A stretch of 64,000 nt of DNA, from the NCBI GenBank assembly GCA_019843655.1, contig JACDQD010000002.1, positions 17,879,154-17,943,153 on the forward strand, written 5' to 3'. Below are positions 1 through 12,538 of the stretch, piece by piece. A program made the translations under genes and the position numbers. This DNA is from Lethocerus indicus (taxonomy: Eukaryota; Arthropoda; Insecta; Hemiptera; Belostomatidae). A model generated the notes under the pieces. That model searched no databases. It had not been told where the DNA came from and worked only from the letters and a program-made list of their open reading frames with translations. Position 1 is the first letter of the stretch, and every line of letters starts with the position of its first letter.

Positions 1-603
1 AGTAAATAAAAAGTGGCACCAGAATTACCAAATTTAATTACACCACAAATAGCTGCTTTTTGGACCATGTAGGGTGGCAAAATGAAATTAATGCATGATC
101 AATATTATGTGGCGTGGATTAAAAGAAGGTGCTTCTGTATGCTTTGTAGATTTTAGTGTAGAAGATAAAGAGGGGAATTTGTTGCACCACACAGTGTTGT
201 AAAACACGTAAGGTAAACATACAGTGTGATTTCGTTTTTAGAGGCGCAAACAATTTGAGAGACGTTCAATTAATTTTTTTACCTCCCGTCAAGATGCTGA
301 ACTAGGATAGAGTTGATTGGTTCTTGAACCTGTGCGTAAGGCTTCGGTGTTAAAAGCTCGCGCGTGTCACCGGCCCTAGAACAGGGCTCGTCTTACTTTT
401 TTACTGATTGCTCAGCGCTGCGTCAACCCGATGTCAGCTTTCTCAGAAACCATTTACTGACACCGCACTTGTTTCTTAATTCCAACTTTTATTTTCATCG
501 TGCAACCCGGTGCAAAAATTACATTCTCATTTTGTGTATGCGTGTATGAGAATCCCACTGTGACAATATTAAATATAATATTAGTCGTCTTTATTTTTTA
601 TTA
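1..603. other. AT-rich sequence without a supported gene
   Basis: Only short unsupported open frames are seen. There are no repeats shared with the rest of the window. The last ~20 bases before 604 form a T-rich tract ending in TTATTAG, which looks like a splice acceptor for the next entry. Confidence 0.4.
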
Positions 604-760
604 GCTAATGACACAAGTTGAAGAAATAGGAAAGGAGAACAAAAATGTAGAAGCACTTTGTTCGAATAATGGAAAAGACTCTATCCACGTAACTGGAAAT
701 AAGACTATCAAACAAATTTCGGAGTGGTCGACTGATCTTACAAAAATCCGGAAACGTCTG
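604..760 (+). CDS. Candidate internal exon, unrecognised
   Basis: An open frame begins directly after a good polypyrimidine tract and AG (positions 585-603). It reads as a lysine-rich, hydrophilic peptide starting LMTQVEEIGKENKNVEAL and containing KTIKQISEWSTDLTKIRKR. A possible donor, CTG followed by GTGAAG, lies near 760; the frame stays open to 820. No domain is recognised. No neighbouring exon was found, so the strand and the exon status rest only on the acceptor and the open frame. It could equally be chance. Confidence 0.25.
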
Positions 761-820
761 GTGAAGGTTGGGCCGAGAAGTTTGTTTACTACTGGTATAA
801 TATTTTATATAAGTGGGTAG

Positions 821-3065
821 GGCATGGAGGTGGAGTAGGCAGGGCTATTTGACCGACAAGGAGTGCATTATTATTAGCTAACAGGCTGACAAAGGGCGGC
901 CATCTTACATCGTCCGCCGAGACCCTCTTCCTCCCCCGGACCCTCTCCACTTCCCATTCATTTTATAGACCTCGACGACACGTCACTAATAACAATAGCT
1001 CCTCAAAGAGAGTTTTCTAACGGAAATGTGCGTTTGAACGAACGTGCACCAACTTCCCGATGAAACTTGCCGCCTCGGCAGACGCTACGTCCGCCCGAGC
1101 TCGGACCCAACCTGTAAGAAGTTAAGGCGCGTTTTTACGGTTCAATTTCATCGATATATTATGAATGTATTCCAACCAAACTGAATAGATATTGAACCGT
1201 CCAAACGTTCTGACTGCACGGCAACCTACATGAACGACAGAATGATATTGGAAGGTCTGGCAAAAGACCGAATCAACGAGCGGGTATGCTCACCGTAAAT
1301 TTTATTCCTAAATAAGTCATTAAAGTAATTTCGTATCCCCGCAGCATTAGTACGCGGCTTCAGTTCAGGATGTGGCGGCTCAGCCCGAGCCTCTAATGGC
1401 TCCGCCGACACCACATTTACAGAAAATCTTTTTATACTGAGCGAAAGTTTCCTGTCCCACTTCCGGGAGAGAAACCCCGATAGTGATATGGCCGAGATAT
1501 TGGAGGAAAAAATAAACGATGTCTCAAAACCGATTGCCAGACATTTACAGAGCGGATATTAGGTTTTCGCGAAAATTCGATATTATCCTACGTTTCGAAC
1601 GTCGAAATCGGATCCAACATTCCGTAGTACATGATTTTCCAGCGGTGGCATACAAATGACATTTTGAGAGAAGTGATTAAGCCATATCTGCTTACGAAGA
1701 AACGAATTCGCGTCTAAGAGCTTAAATGCAATTCCTCTTTCATAATTCTAATAAAAACCGCTAACTTTTTTGCGATGTAAATAATATCCAAATATTAATG
1801 TATCCATCAATAATAACCTAATAACAGAATAATGTTGGGGGCGTAATATTCCCAGCCTATTGCGACGGATGAAATTACAGTAATTTATGTACTCAATGCA
1901 CTGATTATTGCATTAATAGTACATGTTTAACATGATATTATGGGTGCCATCAATTCAATTCATTCTCCATTCCGGTCGGCATTTGCGAGAGTATTTGGTG
2001 CCATCAAACTGCATCTGGTCGGCCACATTTTTTGTCCCTACATTTTTCCACACTATATACGTCGTTACGATCCTAAAACAATGTAACACTCGCTGTAACA
2101 AATGAACACTTTTTTGTTCACGTAAAATAACGTTTAATGAGCGTGGAGAACACAAGTTCTTAAAGATATTTATCTTTAAAAGGGTGACCCGGCTACTTTA
2201 GATGCCCAGTGTGATAGGGCATATTTGTAGTAGCGGTGCATATAACGCGATGCATATTGAAAGTGCAGAGTGGAGTGCGCCTGCCAGCGATGCCGGTGAT
2301 AACAATGATCATGCGATGATGATGATGTCCCTCCCCACCACGGTCTCGCCTCTCTACTTATGAGGAAGTCCTGTCATAATAATATTCCGTGTCGCTCCAA
2401 TAACACTAATATCCCATTCTCCACTGCGTAGAAAACTGTTCTCGGTTCCTTCTCAGACTCACGCTATCAGGCTGAATTCATGGATTAACTCCATGTAACT
2501 TCCCGAACCGAAGTTTTCGTCTGACTTGATATAACGCACTTCAAAATTTAACGTAAATTCATTCCAAAGGAGTGGCCCTTAGCTTAACTTACGTCGCATA
2601 ACTTTAAGAGAGAGTTCTGCTGCATCTCAAGGCTGAGGCCGTTCGAGTAGAAGCGAGACGAAATGCAGGATCCCCCCCAACCCCCGGTATGGCATAACTA
2701 CAGACAATTTGCAATATCTAATTCAATCGGAATTTAGTTATCGATTAATTTCAAACAGTGACGTTCAGTTATGCAACGAAAATGTTACAAATACCGTCTT
2801 ATATTATCACGCTAAAAGATGCAAAATTACAGTTCAAAATGTAATTACACAATGTTAGTGCCATCGATACATCGATTATTAAGAATGAAAATTAATGTTA
2901 AAATATACGATAACAATAATCGACAATAGACGTGTGTCACATTCTATAATATATTATTTAATTTGTACGAAATAATTTCTGTATCCGTAATTTAGTTCTT
3001 TATACCAAAAAAATCGCCTGAGAAACCACCTATATTAAGCTACCTGTATTAAGCGAAATTAAGTA
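821..3065. other. Intergenic or intronic sequence, nothing supported
   Basis: Ordinary AT-rich DNA with scattered short frames on both strands and no coherent coding signal, no shared repeat and no RNA gene that I can see. Confidence 0.4.
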
Positions 3066-3806
3066 CGGTAGATTTCGTGTGTTTCTGTCTCTCTCGCTGG
3101 TTTGGTCTTTTGCTAGACCGGTGTCGGCTGCTCGCCATCCTTAGTAGCGGTGTTAGTCACTTTGGATGTTTTTTGGGCATCCTCACTGCACTGTCACTGT
3201 CATTACTGTACTGTGGTGGTTGTCTGTTTGTCGTTTGTACATATATGTGTCTTGTTATTGTGTTTTTGGGACATGATGTTTGTCTTCTTTGGGTTGGGAA
3301 TGATTTTATTAATCGGCATATGTCTTTGTCGGATTATCGGTTAAATATATATTTGATCCCACAACTGGTCAAAACTATTAGGTTGTGACCGAAATATTTA
3401 ACAGGAAACCTATCTGGTATTTTGTATTTACGATCATAAAAGTTTTCCCGTTGATCCAAAATTTATTGAAAAAAGTTTATTTTTAGTAATCAAGTTAATC
3501 GATTCAAGATTTTTTTCAACACTTCCCTCCTGTTCATTTCCCCCCTGAGTGTGGTGCGGAAATCTACTTAACTAAAGTTTGTTGGGTGCACTTGTACCGA
3601 TATACTAGCGCTCCCTGAGGATGGTCGGGAAATGTACAGTGCAGTGAGGATGCCCAAAAACCATCCAAAGTGCCAAAAGTGACTAACAACGCTACTGAAG
3701 ATGGCGAGCAGCCGAAACCGGCCTAGCAAAATACCAAACCAGCGAGAGGAAACAGAAACACACGGAATCAACGGTATTCCAACCCCTCGCAGACCACAAA
3801 ACAGGT
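3066..3806. mobile_element. Long-TIR foldback element (family 1), full-length copy
   Basis: The left arm (3066-3220) runs from the GGTAGATTTCGTGTG end through GCTAGACCGGTGTCGGCTG to CACTGCACTGTCACTG. The right arm (about 3615-3806) is its reverse complement, ending at CCAACCCCTCGCAGACCAC. The centre is about 390 bp and includes GTGGTGCGGAAAT near 3550. Long inverted arms with no transposase make this a non-autonomous foldback or MITE-like element. Shorter or broken copies occur at 12226-12420, 25111-25350, 29269-29655, 45660-45841, 48041-48134 and 63233-63555. Confidence 0.8.
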
Positions 3807-6800
3807 ATTTTAAACTAAATTAAGTAATTTTGACGATATAATCAGTAGTAATTGTTGGAAGGCAGTTCTAACGCTTTATTCTTCATAATCACTCCTGTCT
3901 ATTAACTGTAATGTTAATATGTTTTGCATTATTCACCTTTAACTACCTGCCAGTGTAAATTTCTTTACATTCCAACCAAAGGAATGTTTGTTGAATAATA
4001 AAAAGAATAAGGGGAAACAATGTTACAGGCAATAATATTGGGCGTTAATGCTGAGGCGCTCTTAATTGGCCATACCGTGAGTTCATTAGTATTTTAAGCA
4101 AACGTGTTGGTTAAGGAATGCAGCTGTCGCCTGCAACCAAAGTATAATACATAAACTAACCATAATTAGGCACATAACAGTAGAAAACGCTTCAATGCAG
4201 CGGTCAGTTAGATATTTACGTAACGAGAACAGTTATTCCTCAGGATTATATCCTGGCCTGTAATGCAACTGTTACAAATACAAGCATTAGGAGATGTATA
4301 TATTGAGTGATAACCACCGATGCTCAACTGTCCAGGGAATACGGTAACTGGGAAAAACAGAGAGTGAGGGGGCACCCGCGAGCTAAAAAGGTTTGCCGTG
4401 ACAGACCAGATGAAATATAGAGGATCGGTAAAATCGCGTTAAACCGTCGCCTCAGCCGGGACTGGATCCATCCTAAATTATTCAAACCCAATTCCCCACG
4501 CAGAAATAAACGGAATATTAATGGCCGGAGGCGAAGCCAGCCTCCCCAGCTCAAAAATCCCAATTTACACATAAGAAGCTGCTTTATGAAACGTCTGGTT
4601 TTTGGCATCGATCGTTGCCAATTCCACCAGCCTCTCGTTCCATATTTTATGCCTCTCTGCTGTACCTAAGTAAGACAAATTGGTTCTAATTGTTAACCTG
4701 TCGGAAATAATTCTGCTTACTCGTATGTAACGCCCGCCTCGTTTGTCATCTCCCGTTTGTTTCATCCTTCGCTGGACGGGATCCCGGCTGCTTTCCGTTG
4801 TCGGTTGCATTACGTTAGCAGTCCTGGGAATTCGTTACCCATTTCGGTTTTACACAGTGTCCTCTCCCTACACTATTCTTTCTATTGCGTGAAACATTGT
4901 CGTTACAACTTGGTCCGAATAAAAATGATGAAGAAATGCCGAAAGGATGCTTTATGTATCGGCGAAATACATAATGCAAGTATCGAACTGTGCTACTAGC
5001 GAAACACTACTTTCCATAGGGAAAGATAGAATCCTGTTCAAGCAACAAAGAGGAAGCGGATCAATTCAGTAATTCCAACTTCCATTGGAGACTGTCCTAT
5101 AAATATGTGAAAATTTTACCCTCAAACATTCTTTTTAGAAGAACGGTTCCTGAACGTTCGACGCTTTTCCTATTGAAAATACAGGTAATGAAAATCCAAT
5201 AATTATGCAAAATGTGAACTAATGGCGATAAAGTCACTTCCCGCCAGGAGTTTGGCATACCTTGCACCTCTGTATTAATTTATAATGAGGGACTATTGTG
5301 TGTGAGATAAAATTAATAGAGTGAACAAAATATATTCTTTTTTCTGCCCGGTTATTATCATATACAAATACAATAAAATATAATAAGTTACAACAAATTA
5401 CCTTGGAAAATGAGAAGAGAAATTAATAATGGTTCGATTTTAGTATATTTCTAATATGAAACAGCATAATTGGATTCGTCGGGATGAAGATACCCTATCC
5501 TTAAATAGTGTCTCATCTAATTTTTGTAATTACCAGAAATGTGAATTTCCTCAAATTTTATTTTTTGAACTAAATAAAAATTCACTAGATAGAACAGTGC
5601 GTTCCCCATTATAAGGTCATTAGGTACATTAATTAATTACTACATTATCATTGTACTTCCGAGAAATTGTTGAGCACACATGTAGATCTAGATTTTTTGG
5701 TCCGTTCTATGAGGACCTGGCCGCAAAGCAGCGGGCGTGCTTTAATTGTCTAGCTTGGAGCAAATAAGATTTTCGGATATGGTCTGTTAACGTGGACAAT
5801 GCGTACAGTGGACAGTGGATTGGGACGTGGGGCTACAGGAATAACGGGAAGACATAACGGCACTCGGCCGCCCCACCACGGCAACCTCCACCCGGCAGCC
5901 CTCCGCTAGACCACTCAGCTAAACGCGTTCAGACGAGAAACACAGACCGGCCATACCCTCCATCGGCAAACGGCAAGATAGAAAAATATATCTGTTTGCC
6001 CTTCGACTTATTTTGAACGCTGCACAAACCATGAAATTTCTAATCGTAAAGGTAACCCGGTCGTTGGCCTTAAATCGGTGTATTTATTGTTGACATACCA
6101 CGTTTCCTCGCGCATACTGCAGGAGCATTTGCTCTTAGACTTGGCCTGTGAGTTGCATTCGTCTCTTAATTTTTAGAGACGAATAATTCTCCACTCCGGG
6201 CCTCAGTGGAGAAACCGGTAAATGCCTGATTTTTCGAAATTTGCGAGTTATGCAAATCCTTAACAATAGGTCATTACGACGGAGAAACGATGCTTCCAGA
6301 CGTTTCTCCTGAACTTCGCGTTTGATAGACTGTCTGGTGGCTCTGTGGAAGGTGGTAGCGATACAAACCAGAGCGGTGGAGCGGTTTCCTGTTACTAAAA
6401 ACTGACGATGCTGAAGCCGAAACCGGTTTAGTCAACGGCTGAACACCCGAACGGGTGACAAGCAATCGGCCACATGGTTAGGTGACGTACCGTACAGCCG
6501 AACGCTGTACCTTACAGCTTAGTCGGACATATTTTCTCTCTTGCTCGACGGACTTGCCTTCAAAGAGCCATATAAACATACCTCGATGTGGTCTGGGCGT
6601 GTTAACAAAATATTTTGAGGATCCATTGCGACACTACCTTATACTTACTGGTATACTGTTACTATTGTACTGTTAATATTGTACTACACGGGATATTTAA
6701 TTTTCTGTATAAATAGTATAATCATTTTAGGCAGGACATCCTCGTCGAAATAGTTTGATCTATTGGGGATGAAATATTTTCCCAATTTTCGCTTCTTTCC

Positions 6801-7580
6801 TTTTTTCAGGAAGCAGGAGATGCTTCATTTGAATAATTCCTTGACAACGTAGAATCAAAACATAAATAAAAGAATGATATGAAACCGCGTGAAACGCACT
6901 CTACAACTAAATCGATATAATTTAATTTAAGTGTATCGATACTTTACTTTCTGTGAATTATTCATATTTATTCATTTGACTTATCTGAAGCGAGAGATGA
7001 AAATCTGATGTATCTCTCCTTTCTAATATCATTCTGTCGGGCATCAGAAGTTTTCACCGTCTCGTCCCATCCTGTCCAACTTACTCCTCCCATTCTATCC
7101 ACCGCCCTCTAATCCTCCATAGTTACGTCACTGGCCCATGGAACTCCCAATGCGAGTGACGACATTATATTGCGTTATGTTAGGCCGGAAAGTATCATTA
7201 CTGTATGATATCATTCATCGATGTCGGGCAATAATGAATGCAATAACACAAATCTTCATCCTCTTAAACTTAACTGGAGAATGTTCTACTCTAATATTTA
7301 GGCCGGAATGAGGATGTTATGTTTTACACTAGATTCTAAAGTGGTAAGAGCAGTGAGCTTATTACGCTGACCGGACTAATAGAAGTCATGCGGTACCAGT
7401 CCTGTAACAAGTGGTGTAACAGTAGGCGCGATGCCAACAGAGTCGTCGGAGGAAGACTTCGGTAGGAGGAGGCGGACGTACCTGCGCCCGAAGACTAACT
7501 TTAAATATAATCATTTTTGTCGACGGGGAAACAACTTCGGGCTAAAGTATTAACTGACAAAAGACGGATATGTCACGTTA
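3807..7580. other. Intergenic or intronic sequence, nothing supported
   Basis: AT-rich DNA. The minus strand carries an overlapping pair of 81- and 94-codon frames (4324-4810) without flanking splice signals or a recognised domain. Near 6400 there is a short GAAGCCGAAACCGGTTTAG-type match to the arm of foldback family 1. Neither supports a gene. Confidence 0.35.
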
Positions 7581-7587
7581 CCTGACA

Positions 7588-7926
7588 TTTGGAAGTCGTC
7601 GTTGTTAAAGACGATCCACATCGAGAAGAAGTGGTCGACACCCAACTTTGAGGTAAGTTCGCGGTCTATTCCCGTGGTGTTGGGAAGTTGTTGTTGTTGT
7701 CGAAGCTGCGGTCTGTTGCTGCTGTGCAGTGCGGAAGGGCCTGGGGCCGAGACCGAGGGCGGGGGCGGGGGCGAAGGCGAAGGCGGAGGCGGCGGCGAGG
7801 GTGACGGGGTCGGGGGCGACTGGGGGTGCGCCGCCACTGACGCGATTACCGCCACCGCCACAGCCACCACCGCTGGCCAGAGCCCTCCCCTTTTGCTACT
7901 CACTATATCTGTACTCCACAAAGCCA
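7588..7926 (-). CDS. Candidate first exon of a secreted proline-rich protein
   Basis: On the minus strand an ATG near 7926 opens a GC-rich frame. It encodes a hydrophobic stretch (LWPAVVAVAVAVIASVAA, about residues 15-32) that fits a signal peptide or anchor. A proline/serine-rich tract follows, then glutamines, then a non-repetitive end (GVDHFFSMWIVFNNDDF). The frame meets a donor-like TCAG|GTAACG near 7588. The plus strand also has a good donor (GAG|GTAAGT near 7652) behind an open frame reading GYVTLPDIWKSSLLK, so the coding strand is ambiguous. The GC content stands out sharply from the surrounding DNA. I do not recognise the protein and found no partner exon. Confidence 0.35.
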
Positions 7927-8039
7927 TCTCACCCACTGGCCGCCAATCCCGCGAACGGCCACTGCCACCGACGACGCCCCTAGCGGCCACAACCGGCACC
8001 ACCCGCCCCACCCCACCCCACAATAACCGACTTCTTTAA

Positions 8040-9478
8040 GAAAAATAATAAAGCGAAAAACTGCATAATTATTATCCCGTCTTACAGAGTTACCCTTCTA
8101 GTATTTCTTTGAAAAGGAAGACATTCTTTTTGGGTTTTGACCTATACTTACTTCGACAGGGACACAAGTCGGTCAATTTCTGTCCACGAATCAAACTTTC
8201 GATCTCCCCGGCTTATTTTTATTTCATATATTCACCTTTGGCATATATTCGTATATATAATTGATTGCGCACTCATTTTCCTCGAGCGCTGAGCTTGAAA
8301 TATAGAAGTAAGTTTAACTTACTAGAGACTATGCTGCCATCATACTTTTTCACTCACGTAGACAACACATTTAGACGACACTAAACACCATTCCACTTTT
8401 TGGAATGGAGACGACGGCAATCACTGTAGTTTTGGTTCAAAATTATTAATATATTATGAATATTTAATATTCGTAATATTAATTGATAATGAAAGTACGT
8501 AATATTAAATTTACATCGTTATAATAATAAAAATAATAAAATAATAATAAAAAGGAAAAAAGGATTGTTTAAAGAAATTGAACCCCCTACTCTATTTATA
8601 TTTATATTATATTAATAATTTTGACAATATATTAACACTTTTTATATTATATTAACGTTAACGCTATAATCTAGGGATTTATATGTCAACAAGACAGTTG
8701 TATTTCTTTTAATGCAATTCAAAATAAACTGGAGCTCACGATTAGGCAACAAATCGGCCGTTTACTCACGAGCCTCTTCCTTATCGACATGAAATTCAAT
8801 ACTGCGTTTTCAGACTTTAAACGTACATCATTAAATGAACAATCTCTACTCTGATCTATAATTTATGTGTGAGCAGAAACTTACATAATTAAGAAGGACT
8901 AATTAATAGTGTTGTGTGGTTCATTGTGTGTGTTTAATTGTGTGCGACTATTTTAGTATACTTTATTTAACTTCCCTGTATTATTATAAACTATAAATTA
9001 ACCATAAACGATAAATGTTGACACGGGTTCGCTCTGTCGGCGATTCCCTTCGTCTATCTTCCTACGTATTTTACCTGGTAAAGCTCTAAAATCGTACTGA
9101 CCATGTCAGCACTTCCGTCAGTAATGTTTCTGGATCGAGATTCAGAACGATGGCAGTTCCTCCAGCGCTCTATATTGCTTCAGTTTTATTGAGTTTGTCT
9201 CGTTTCTCGCATATTGGCTGTTGTCGGTATCTAAACTTGGGGACGTTGTTCTTATGGCTGAGTTATACTTAAGCTGGTCCTGCACCGATTGCACAGACCT
9301 CAAAACTTACACTGAGGAGTCTCCGTTATGAGACAAATTTCAAAATGATCGGTCAAGTGTTCGGTAGAGTTTCTAAATGTCTGACATTCAACCTCGAATG
9401 TTTCGAGGAAATTTTTGTCTGGCACCACAGGAAATAATCTCTGAAATATAGTAAGAGTAATACATTTTTTATGAACTT
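8040..9478. other. AT-rich sequence, nothing supported
   Basis: Includes a very AT-rich stretch at 8440-8660 made of TAATA-type runs. No gene, shared repeat or RNA was identified. Confidence 0.4.
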
Positions 9479-9486
9479 ACTTTAAA

Positions 9487-10315
9487 GGTGTAAGTACCTT
9501 GAAAGAAATCGCGTACTTTTTGACAATGCTCAACGCATGTAACTAAATAGATAATTCTTGTAATTAATAGTATTTGGATGACTGGGAAACGAATAATATA
9601 AAACTTAGCAGAATATACAATAACAAGAGACACACGTTGACCCCAACACAGACATTGAATGGACATGTTAAAATAGTTGAATGTTTATTTAATTATTGTA
9701 CTCGATGAACGAACCTTAATTATAATAATAAGCCGTTTCAATCCCGATGCCAAATTGAAGTTTTTTGTGTGAGTGGCAACCTGAAAAAGTTGTAAAATAA
9801 ACAGTAAGCAACTGTAAGCAAATTAAATGTATCCAGAAATATTACATATTCTAGTTATAGTTCCGTTAACTGCCTTACCGGGCAGAATAAACAGTTCTGA
9901 CATAAAGAGCAATATCTAAATCAATATGGGTCTTTTACAATATTGGTATTTTGATAAATGGGTATTTTTAAGTAATACTAAATGTAAATCGTCATTTTCA
10001 TTCCGATTATTTTAAATCATAAATTTGTGCTTAATATTATTTGAGATCGTAGAAAAGTGCCATCAAGGTTTTGACAGTACTTGACATACAAACCTTCCGA
10101 CAGCAATTAGATGACCATGATGCATTGGACAATATACTGACCTTATTTATTGTTGAAATGAGCTGCGGATTTTTAACAAACAGCAAAGGTCGAAGTTTCA
10201 TTTCTGAAATTTCCTTCGTAATGGAGTAGATTTTTTCTTCGTCGGTTTTCAAATAGGCTTTAAGAAAATAGTCTAGTAACAACAACTTCCTTTCCACTGC
10301 GTAGAACCTATGCAT
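9487..10315 (-). CDS. Exon pair resembling a LEDGF/HDGF integrase-binding-domain fold
   Basis: A minus-strand exon starts after an acceptor at about 10314 (TTATGCATAG) and ends at a donor near 10088 (GGAAG|GTTTGT). A short second exon, about 9487-9531, follows between TATTTAG and CAAG|GTACTT, in phase. The first exon reads VERKLLLLDYFLKAYL, then EEKIYSITKEISEMKLRPLL, then VKNPQLISTINKV. This is the helix pattern of the integrase-binding/TFIIS-N-like domain of LEDGF and HDGF-related proteins: a paired-helix start, a central hydrophobic EL-x-x-L segment, and KNP-x-L/I-x-x-T-I-x-K. The second exon's IVKKYAISFK would match the family's closing helix. No PWWP domain was found. The assignment is inference from the residue pattern, and the exon ends are uncertain. 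Confidence 0.4.
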
Positions 10316-10698
10316 AAGAGCATTAAAAAAGAAATTTAAAATAAAATTCGGCTAAATACATCACTTTCCCTTTTAAAACGCAACTACTATTCATGCGAAG
10401 ATCTAATATGACATATTTTTAATATTAGAATGAAACTATCAGAAAAACAATGTCATGACGTCTTTTCCACGTACATTTATTTCCCACATGTATATGTATA
10501 CATATATAAAAGGATAATCTTGAAACGTTATAGCTTGTTTTATTTATTTGTAATGTTTGTAGCTACCCCAAAAATGTCATCTACACTCCCTTTAATGTTT
10601 CATAATCTTGGACTTTCATAAATATAAGTAGCCCTAATTTTTTTAAAAAACAACCAAACGCGAAAATGGAGTCATATTAAATATTACTAAAACACCTA

Positions 10699-10914
10699 CT
10701 TCAACTTTTCAATCAAATTGTCGGAATCAAATTTGGCGACCTTTTCTTTTGTCTGAATCATACATTTTTTCAACTGGTTTGCGAACTCTGTTTCCGAGAT
10801 CAAATCCCCATCAACTGGGAAGGCGTAGCCACTCCTTATTTCCTCGACAAGCTGCTTGGTGTTTGTAAACACAGAATAATCCCAAACTAGTCTGTTGTTG
10901 TAATTCTGAAAAAG
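10699..10914 (-). CDS. Candidate exon, unrecognised, possibly 3'-terminal
   Basis: After a clean acceptor (TTTACTTTTTCAG, near 10915) the minus strand reads NYNNRLVWDYSVFTNTKQLV and later ETEFANQLKKCMIQTKEKVA, ending LIEKLK and a TAG stop at about 10699. It is amphipathic and charged in the second half. The stop suggests the last exon of a gene coming from higher coordinates, perhaps the one at 12.5-13.8 kb, but phases do not join directly: that gene's exon 2 ends in phase 1 and this exon begins in phase 0. At least one exon would have to lie between them. Confidence 0.35.
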
Positions 10915-11769
10915 TAAATTCAATAGAAAAAAATTCATAATAGATTTAGTCTTAATGCTCATGTACATAAATATAGAAAGGCCGTTGACCAGAATGCATG
11001 TATCAATTAAAATGTATGTATTGTCACAGATGTACTATGAGTATTCAAAGAAGAAATAAAGTACGTTTTTTGTAGAATTTGTATTTGGAATACCTCGGTT
11101 TCGAGAAACCATCTGAATTCAGAATCTAAAACGCATTTAAATATTAAAGATTCTCTAAACAGCTTATGAGCATAACGTATGAATCGATAAAATCAGTGCA
11201 AATCACTATTTTAATAATAAGATCCCAAAACCAACAATGGGACGGCCCCACGGATTGGAATTACGTTTGCAGCATCGAGAGGAAAACCTTACAACGCAGG
11301 TATGGTTCCAAATACATAATACTTACAGGAAACGATGAAGGAAGCCCTTGCGAAATGTCACAAACGTAGTGATGACCACATACACTGTAAGCATCTAGAT
11401 TCTTTGATTGTAAAGTAGAAGATACTTGTTTTCTTCCTGTCGAACAAAATCACAGTTATAACATTATTAGGAATAATAAGACTCGAATTTCAAATATTAA
11501 AATGACATGGTGAATTCGAGATTCCCTTTCAATTACTCAATTTCTTGGAACCTTCTCTCATAAATTTTCCTGCTGTCTTGATATGGTCGTGTCTGTTCAT
11601 TTACCTTAAAGAACAGAGGACAGGGTAAGATATTATGTTCGACCTTCTATAACATGGTCACATTAGTTCCAGCATAATGTAAACAGTGTGGTAATAGTAT
11701 GCAGAACTGATGTTACAAAACAACAATCGACTCCGAAGATCGTACACTAACACTTTAAACTGGCGGTCT

Positions 11770-12142
11770 AATCAAAGGAATTGTAATACGAGAACGAGTT
11801 TACTTCAGTACCGCCATGAGTTTATAGGGGTGAAATAATTCTCCCTTTCCACTAGGCGGAGGGGAAATTGTCTTCGGAGTCGTTGTTTCTCCGTTTTTTC
11901 CCACTCGTCTTCATCGTTGATCAATCAATCTGTCGAACAGTATCAAGGAAAGGTAGATATACTACTTTCTTGTCCGACTTTACCGACCGGTCGAGTAGGT
12001 AAAAAGGTAACAGCCGAAACAAAGCGGTAACTGTCGAAACAAATCGGTAATAGGTAAAACAATATGGCAAGCACACAACAGAACCGCCGGCGAGGGAGTT
12101 GTCGGCGGAGGAGTGGGGGTCCCAAGCTCCGCCTATTCTTCC
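11770..12142 (-). mobile_element. Repeat family 2, copy 1 (inverted relative to 19860-20240)
   Basis: About 370 bp that reappears as a reverse complement at 19860-20240. The match runs from the GGAATTGTAATACGAGAAC region through CCGCCATGAGTTTATAGG to AGCTCCGCCTATT. Both copies contain short internal repeats of GGTAACNGTCGAAACAAA type. No coding capacity is seen. It is probably a non-autonomous transposable element. Confidence 0.75.
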
Positions 12143-12225
12143 CCGCCTAAGCTGTTGGTACCTAAGTTATGTTACATCCAGCTCAAATACATAGGCGAAA
12201 ATTGAATGCCGTAATTCTCTCAATC

Positions 12226-12420
12226 TTCTGTCTCCTCACGCTGGTTTGATCTTCTGCTAGACCGGTTTCTCAAGTACTTGAGTAGAAGTGAATTGACCGT
12301 ACAGATGCCCCACAAGCATCCGATGTACCAAAGTACCGCATACCGCTACTGAAGTTGGAGAGCAGTCGAAACTGGTCTAGTGAAAGGCCAGTGAGAGGAA
12401 ATTACAGTATTCCAAACGCT
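12226..12420. mobile_element. Foldback family 1, internally deleted copy
   Basis: The left-arm fragment (TGGTTTGATCTTCTGCTAGACCGGTTT) is joined almost directly to a diverged right arm ending in TACAGTATTCC. The copy lies just downstream of, or inside, the unrecognised minus-strand gene. Confidence 0.65.
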
Positions 12421-12538
12421 ACAGTAATAAACACATGCCAGGTATTCGAAACCCTATTTGTTCCAGCACAATTTAACCAGTCATTATGCCAGCGAATTGT
12501 CATATTGAATTGTACAAGTACAGCAAGTTTTAACTCAC

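Noticed and set aside
4324..4810. Overlapping 94- and 81-codon minus-strand frames
   Set aside because: Different frames, no splice signals placed to join them, no recognised motif and no codon bias.
7602..8039. Plus-strand 145-codon frame rich in Gly/Glu then Thr/Ala
   Set aside because: It runs through a good donor at about 7652 and then only mirrors the proline-rich minus-strand repeat; the repetitive composition keeps several frames open.
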